This document shows positions 59,621 to 64,000 of a stretch of DNA of 64,000 bases, piece by piece. Under the pieces are notes generated by a model. The model made no database searches. It was not told the origin of the DNA and saw nothing but the letters and a program-made list of their open reading frames with translations. Origin of the DNA: Apilactobacillus nanyangensis (GTDB lineage Bacteria > Bacillota > Bacilli > Lactobacillales > Lactobacillaceae); contig NZ_BOLX01000006.1 of the NCBI RefSeq assembly GCF_016861915.1, positions 1 to 64,000 on the forward strand. The letters are read 5' to 3'. The translations under genes and the position numbers were made by a program. Each line of letters begins with the position of its first letter. The first letter of the stretch is position 1.

Positions 59621-61052
59621 GTTGGGCCTCCACTTCTTTAATCGCGTCCATAATTACTCTGCTTTTATTTTCAAATTCGTGAAACTCTTGGTCAGCATCA
59701 CTACTGGTCACAATTCCCGCACCGGCATGTACAACCAAATTGTCATCTTGTTTGTAGGCCAATCTAATGCCGATACATAAATCCAGGTCGCCATCGAAAT
59801 CGATATAACCAATTCCGCCTCCGTAAATTCCTCGTTTGCGCTGTTCCAATTCTCTAATGATTTGCATCGCGGATAATTTAGGTGCTCCCGACAGTGTTCC
59901 GGCCGGTAATGTCTTTGCGATGATATCGATTGGTGTGATGTCTTTTTTCGCAATCCCCTCTACCTTGGACCCCAAATGCATCACGTTTGAGAACTTCAAT
60001 AGTTCCATGTACTTAGTGACCTTGACGGTGCCAATCTCACTGATGTTTCCGACATCGTTTCTCCCTAAATCAACCAACATGTTGTGTTCAGATTGTTCCT
60101 TAGGACTATGTCTTAATTCATCGGCGAAGAAGTCATCTTCTTCTTTGGTCTTGCCTCGTCTTCTGGTTCCGGCTAGCGGATAACTAAACAACTTATCGTC
60201 AGTCTTTTGAATTAACGTTTCTGGCGATGCCCCAATTGCTTCAAACTGGTTATGGGCAAAATAGAAATGATATGGTGAGTAAATGTTTTCCTCTAGGTAT
60301 TTTCCGACGTTAATTAGTGATCCCTTCGCCTTAGTTTGATATGGGTTCGATAAAATCATTTGAAAGATATCACCGTTGTAAATGTGTTTCTTGACCGCAT
60401 CAACTTTTTGACTGAATTCATCTCGTTGGAATTGATTTTCAAACGTTTCTACGATGTCGACATATTCTGTGGTTTCGACATTCTCGTTTAAAATGTGTTT
60501 TAACCTTTCAGCAAAATGCTTTAGCTCTGCTCTTGTTTCATCAAAAAGTGATTCGAATCGATTGCTTGAAATCAATTTGGTTAACGTAACTTCATGATTG
60601 TGATAGTTGATTGTGATGTCAGGTTCGAACAGTTCAATATCTTGTAACCCTAAATCATCGTGAGTTTTCGGTAGATGGTTATTGGCGTACTTGGAAAAGT
60701 CATAGCCGAAGTAACCAATCAACCCTGTGTGAAATCCATCTACAGTTTTAATTGTTTGATGACGTTGATAGTAATCATTTAAAAAATCGATTGGATTTTG
60801 TTTCGTTTCGTAGGTATTATCTTTTTCCTTCACCACGATTCTGTTATCCAAGACGGTAATTGTTTTCTTTGGTTTCACTATTACTGTGATTGTATTTCCA
60901 TCATCGTGGCTGAATACCATCGATTGCTGATGGTTAGGGTCAATTGCTTCAACAATCTTGTAAGGGTTAAAACTATCAATGCTAAATTGATAGCTCACCG
61001 GTAGGTATTGATAATGACTAATGTGATTTTGTAACTCTTCTTTGGTCAACAA
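59604..61052 (-). CDS. trpE: Anthranilate synthase component I, TTG start
   Basis: The enzyme (482 residues) converts chorismate to anthranilate. GDIFQMILSNPYQTKA, IGASPETLIQ, YPLAGTRRRGKTKEEDD, DLGRNDVGNISE and LPAGTLSGAPKLSA are chorismate-enzyme motifs. The frame opens at a GTG (61061) inside the GAGGTG ribosome binding site, so the TTG at 61052, 6 bases after that site, is the likely start. There is no nearby in-frame ATG. The leader ends about 30 bases upstream in the T-box terminator. Confidence 0.9.
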   Translation of the reverse strand: MLTKEELQNHISHYQYLPVSYQFSIDSFNPYKIVEAIDPNHQQSMVFSHDDGNTITVIVKPKKTITVLDNRIVVKEKDNTYETKQNPIDFLNDYYQRHQTIKTVDGFHTGLIGYFGYDFSKYANNHLPKTHDDLGLQDIELFEPDITINYHNHEVTLTKLISSNRFESLFDETRAELKHFAERLKHILNENVETTEYVDIVETFENQFQRDEFSQKVDAVKKHIYNGDIFQMILSNPYQTKAKGSLINVGKYLEENIYSPYHFYFAHNQFEAIGASPETLIQKTDDKLFSYPLAGTRRRGKTKEEDDFFADELRHSPKEQSEHNMLVDLGRNDVGNISEIGTVKVTKYMELLKFSNVMHLGSKVEGIAKKDITPIDIIAKTLPAGTLSGAPKLSAMQIIRELEQRKRGIYGGGIGYIDFDGDLDLCIGIRLAYKQDDNLVVHAGAGIVTSSDADQEFHEFENKSRVIMDAIKEVEAQHDFIN

Positions 61053-61081
61053 TGTGATCACCTCGCAGATTTGATTGCATT

Positions 61082-61420
61082 AAAAAAATCCGCCCATAAC
61101 AACGCAATTAATGCTTTGTTAAGGACGGATTTTCCCCGCGGTGCCACCTTAATTAGATTAGACTACTCCAAATAAATGTATAGATGTTTATATCAAAATA
61201 GACTAATCCCTCCTCAGCGAGGTGCGTGTTCACACCCCCGGCAACTGACGTATGCCCGACGTTTCTCCGTACTCAATTGCTTTTTCGGAAGAACCCTCCG
61301 TGGTCCATTTAACTGCCTGCGTTCGGTCGTATTCCCATCATCGACGACTCTCTGTGCGTGCACAACAATCTTGATCTCCACATCATTGGTTTTTTTATGG
61401 ACGAATTATTTAATTGAGTT
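61082..61420 (-). promoter_or_regulatory. T-box riboswitch of the trp operon, Trp (UGG) specifier
   Basis: On the minus strand the leader contains the T-box sequence AAGGTGGCACCGCGG (61136-61150). A terminator follows with a long stem (AAATCCGTCC...GGGCGGATTT) and a U-tract ending near 61082. Stem I includes AGAGAGTCGTCGATGATGGG and the segment TTAAATGGACCACGG, in which TGG (61305-61307) is placed as the specifier codon. Uncharged tRNA-Trp binding would stabilise the antiterminator. The other T-box stems are recognisable but were not fully folded here. Confidence 0.9.
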
Positions 61421-61623
61421 CAGTTTACTCCCTGAATTTTAAAAGTCAACAATTAAATTAGAAAACAATTAGATTTTATATTTGCAGGCATCCAACAAAC
61501 TCTTTAATACCAATGAGTTTATATAACTAAAAAATGTTTAATTAAATAAAAATTAGAGAAATGTTTGTATTTCGTTCACGCGTGTGGTTAAATGTATACA
61601 AATAACCAGGGAGGATTATCATT

Positions 61624-61689
61624 ATGAACAAGCAAATCCAACGTAAAAATTATTATCGCGACTATTATTACGTAGACACATCTAAGTAG
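61624..61689 (+). CDS. Tyrosine-rich leader peptide of tyrA, 21 aa
   Basis: The ORF has a strong ribosome binding site (CAGGGAGG) and reads MNKQIQRKNYYRDYYYV followed by DTSK. Five of 21 residues are Tyr, in the runs YY and YYY. It lies about 155 bases before tyrA on the same strand, with a terminator between. This is the classical layout of a Tyr-codon attenuator. Confidence 0.85.
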   Translation: MNKQIQRKNYYRDYYYVDTSK

Positions 61690-61713
61690 TAATTGTCTTA
61701 TTTGATTTTTACT

Positions 61714-61820
61714 GGCTAGGTGTGAATTCACTTAGCCGTGGTATTTTGTTAATGATGATTTTCGACGAAATCAAAATTAAAACCAGCTAGGTGATTTGTA
61801 TTCATCCAGCTGGTTTTTTA
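61714..61820 (+). promoter_or_regulatory. tyrA attenuator (alternating hairpins and terminator)
   Basis: GGCTAGGTG (61714-61722) pairs with CACTTAGCC (61729-61737). AACCAGCT (61781-61788) pairs with AGCTGGTT (61808-61815) as a terminator with a T-run to 61819. The segment AGCTAGGTG (61785-61793), in the terminator 5' half, is a near copy of the first arm, so CACTTAGC could pair with it instead and block termination. GTAAAAAT in the leader (61643-61650) is also complementary to ATTTTTAC at 61705-61712. How ribosome stalling selects the pairing is not clear from sequence. Confidence 0.65.
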
Positions 61821-61844
61821 TTTTGAACTTTAGGAGATGGCACT

Positions 61845-62705
61845 ATGACCACAATTTTTATTAACGGATTAGGATTAATCGGCAGCAGTATTGCCCGAAT
61901 CATCAGAAAATCTGACCCAAATGCAATCATTTTGGGAAACGATATCAACAAGCGTAACTGCGACTACTTGTTAGACAATAACATTATCGATAAATCCATC
62001 GAGTTTGAAGAAGGCAGTAAACAAGCTGACGTCATCATTTTGGCTAGTCCCGTCAACAGCATCATCGAGGACATCAAAAGCCTAAGTGAGATGAAATTAA
62101 AACAATCAGTAATCGTTACCGACGTTGGTAGCAGTAAGGTCAATATTTTAAAATCAGCCAATCAACTAGTCGATAACGGAATTACTTTTATCGGTGGTCA
62201 TCCCATGGCCGGATCTCATCTCACCGGAAGTCAAAATGGTTCAATCGAAATGCTTTCAGACCATACATACTTCTTGGTTAACCATAATGGAGACATGCAA
62301 CAAGTCGATATGATTAAACACTTGTTAGCTGCAGGAAACCTTCGTTTTAAAGAAGTCTCAGCAGAAAAGCATGATCAAATCGTCTCAACCATTAGTCACT
62401 TGCCCCACTTCATCACTTACGCGTTAACTTTAACCGTCAATGACTCCCTTAAAGACGTTTACGCCAATGATATTAGTATGGGAAATGGACTTTTAGACTC
62501 GACTAGAATCGCCAAAAGTAATCCCGATGTCTGGTCGGATATTTTAACCAGTAATTCCGATAATTTTTTAGACCAAATCGATGTGTTTGAAAAACAATTG
62601 GAATCTTTAAAACAAACCATTACCGACAAGAAGCCTGAACAATTACGTCAGTTAATTGTCGATGCTAATGATGCCAGAAATGGCTGGGAAAATAATACCA
62701 AATAA
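61845..62705 (+). CDS. tyrA: Prephenate dehydrogenase
   Basis: The 286-residue NAD-dependent enzyme converts prephenate to 4-hydroxyphenylpyruvate. The nucleotide loop is INGLGLIGSSIAR, VTDVGSSK is conserved, and GGHPMAGSH carries the catalytic His. SHLPHFITYAL is the helical C-terminal half. No ACT domain is present, so allosteric Tyr feedback of the usual type is unlikely and control may rest on the leader. The ribosome binding site is AGGAGATGG. Confidence 0.93.
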   Translation: MTTIFINGLGLIGSSIARIIRKSDPNAIILGNDINKRNCDYLLDNNIIDKSIEFEEGSKQADVIILASPVNSIIEDIKSLSEMKLKQSVIVTDVGSSKVNILKSANQLVDNGITFIGGHPMAGSHLTGSQNGSIEMLSDHTYFLVNHNGDMQQVDMIKHLLAAGNLRFKEVSAEKHDQIVSTISHLPHFITYALTLTVNDSLKDVYANDISMGNGLLDSTRIAKSNPDVWSDILTSNSDNFLDQIDVFEKQLESLKQTITDKKPEQLRQLIVDANDARNGWENNTK

Positions 62706-62735
62706 AAAAGCACACGTTTACGTGTGCTCTTTTTT
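62704..62735. terminator. Bidirectional terminator after tyrA
   Basis: An 8-bp stem (AGCACACG / CGTGTGCT) with a 4-base loop is flanked by A- and T-runs. Confidence 0.88.
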
Positions 62736-63936
62736 ACATCTTAAATTTAAAGTTAATTGAATGACCTAGAACTTCTTCGAATCCTTCACTGTTTGCTTCA
62801 CCAGTCTTGAATTGATATTCACCGCTTGGAATATTGTTCTTGTTGTCATCCTTTAATTGAATCCAAAGTTTACCGTTAATCTTAGCACCCGGTTTAATGT
62901 CTTCATTGCTTGGTTCTTCACCAGCGTAGAAGTCTTTTGCATTCAATTGATTTAATTGTGTGCCATCTGGCATTAATAAATCGTTATCGTCCATCAAACC
63001 AAATAAGTGAATGGTTTGGTTACTTGTATTAGTAGCTCTGTAAGTAATTAGGATTTGTTTGTATGATCCGCCTTCTTTGAAGAATGACATTGGAGCAGAA
63101 CCACCGAATTCATCAAATAAAGCATCGGCAATGTCATCACTAATGTTCTTTTCTACTTTGACACCAGCAACCACCTTATCAAACTTCAAAGGACCAATGT
63201 TGAAGTCGTCCATATCATGAACTTTTTCTTCAGATAACTTGTCTTGGCCATTATCAGATGAACTGCTATCATCATCTGAATCATCATTAGAATCAGCGTC
63301 ATCACTGTCATAATCACTGTGAGTCTTAGTAACAGCATAAGATGTTGAAACTTCATGTCTTACTTCATTTACGTATGATTGGATAACTGCGAAATATAGC
63401 AATGTTACTAAAGCAATTATCAACCATGACCACCATTTAGGTTTCCAATCAATAACGGGACCATCTTCAAAACGACCAGCGTCTTTTGATGGTTGGCATA
63501 GTAGTACAATCATCACAATTGTCCCAACCATTGGAATTAGAAGTAACCATAAGAAATGACCAGACATATCAGCATCATGCAATCTTCTGATTGCATTTGT
63601 AAGGTTGGTGATAAGAATAAATGCGAATACAAATGACCCAACAAAAATGGCTAAGCTATTAAATTTACCAAGGCTAAGAAGAATTAAAACAATCATTGCA
63701 ATGATAAAGTTATCTAAATAACCAAACCAAAATTCTGGCCGAGAACTCTTTGCATTGATAGTGAACATTTTATCCCACATGTTCTTCAATGCAGTTACCA
63801 TATTCACACCACTCTTAGGTGTAGGTGCTGTTGCTACTTGTTGTTCTTCAACATTTTGCTTGGCACCACAGTTTGGACAGAACTCTGCTTTTCCATCCAT
63901 TTTTTGTCCACAATTTGGACAAAATTTGTTACTCAT
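62734..63936 (-). CDS. Zinc-ribbon, DUF805 and extracellular domain fusion protein
   Basis: The 400-residue protein starts with a zinc ribbon (FCPNCGQKMDGKAEFCPNCGAK, four Cys). A DUF805 membrane domain follows (SRPEFWFGYLDN, AIRRLHDADMSGHFLWLLLIP, about residues 45-160), then another helix (about 168-190). An Asp/Ser-rich linker comes next (about 205-230), and then a beta-rich domain resembling DUF4352 (about 255-400). The topology puts the ribbon in the cytoplasm and the last domain outside. Function is unknown, possibly envelope sensing. The ribosome binding site is CAGGGGAG. Confidence 0.8.
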   Translation of the reverse strand: MSNKFCPNCGQKMDGKAEFCPNCGAKQNVEEQQVATAPTPKSGVNMVTALKNMWDKMFTINAKSSRPEFWFGYLDNFIIAMIVLILLSLGKFNSLAIFVGSFVFAFILITNLTNAIRRLHDADMSGHFLWLLLIPMVGTIVMIVLLCQPSKDAGRFEDGPVIDWKPKWWSWLIIALVTLLYFAVIQSYVNEVRHEVSTSYAVTKTHSDYDSDDADSNDDSDDDSSSSDNGQDKLSEEKVHDMDDFNIGPLKFDKVVAGVKVEKNISDDIADALFDEFGGSAPMSFFKEGGSYKQILITYRATNTSNQTIHLFGLMDDNDLLMPDGTQLNQLNAKDFYAGEEPSNEDIKPGAKINGKLWIQLKDDNKNNIPSGEYQFKTGEANSEGFEEVLGHSINFKFKM

Positions 63937-64000
63937 AAACGAAAACTCCCCTGTAATATTAACTAAAAATCAATTAACTTTTTACAATTAATTAATTTGC

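Noticed and set aside
61176-61442. Plus-strand ORF of 88 codons over the trp leader
   Set aside because: It runs antisense through the conserved T-box structure and has no ribosome binding site.
1-64000. CRISPR arrays, tRNA or rRNA genes, replication origin
   Set aside because: No regularly spaced direct repeats outside coding repeats, and no recognisable tRNA or rRNA sequence or DnaA-box cluster was noticed by eye. A tRNAscan or Infernal run would be decisive.

Overview
The window comes from a low-GC Gram-positive bacterium, most likely a member of the Lactobacillaceae. The evidence is the AT-rich sequence, AGGAGG-type ribosome binding sites, LPQTG sortase-anchored surface proteins, a T-box leader, a cre-like site and a DUF1542-repeat giant surface protein. 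The giant exported protein beside a sucrose/fructose locus resembles Apilactobacillus or related fructose-associated lactobacilli, but that genus guess is inference.

Layout. 1-76 is the right end of an IS3-family insertion sequence. 86-5.8 kb holds an SPFH/NfeD pair, an XRE membrane regulator, an APC permease behind a Cys-rich leader peptide, and a zinc alcohol dehydrogenase. 5.9-13.8 kb is a cluster of three LPQTG surface proteins with matching signal and anchor sequences. 14.2-16.0 kb is a PadR-DUF1700-DUF4097 envelope operon, followed by a lone AbiH-like defence gene. 17.6-22.5 kb is a sucrose/fructose locus: scrB, divergent from a frameshifted ROK fructokinase, pgi and a degenerate ROK paralogue. 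22.5-23.6 kb has small stress, redox and membrane genes.

23.6-30.6 kb (minus strand) is an aromatic amino acid operon: leader peptide, MFS transporter, chorismate mutase, aroC, aroA, aroK, aroE, aroD. A prephenate-dehydratase-like gene lies just upstream. 30.8-40.8 kb is one giant exported protein of about 3360 residues with about 30 tandem DUF1542-like repeats. 41.2-46.6 kb carries a MerR/MFS divergon, another MFS transporter, a GNAT acetyltransferase and small membrane proteins. 46.7-54.6 kb is an accessory island: a DUF4238 protein, a 594-residue protein with a HEPN-like RNase motif, a C5-cytosine methyltransferase, a divergent Sau3AI/MutH-type endonuclease, an HTH protein and small orphans. 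54.7-61.1 kb is a complete trpEGDCFBA operon behind a T-box with a Trp (UGG) specifier. 61.6-62.7 kb is tyrA behind a Tyr-rich leader peptide. The right end has a zinc-ribbon/DUF805 membrane protein.

How the parts connect. The aro operon, tyrA and the trp operon together take 3-dehydroquinate to chorismate and on to Trp and Tyr precursors. DAHP synthase and aroB are not in the window. Each branch has its own RNA sensor: a leader peptide with Tyr, Trp and Phe codons for aro, a Tyr-codon leader for tyrA and a tRNA-Trp T-box for trp. A fourth, Cys-codon leader precedes the permease. The aro attenuator is the most striking element seen: seven interchangeable complementary arms form a relay from the Tyr codons to the terminator. 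A separate 23-bp pseudo-palindromic motif recurs at four intergenic sites, most of them near envelope or surface genes.
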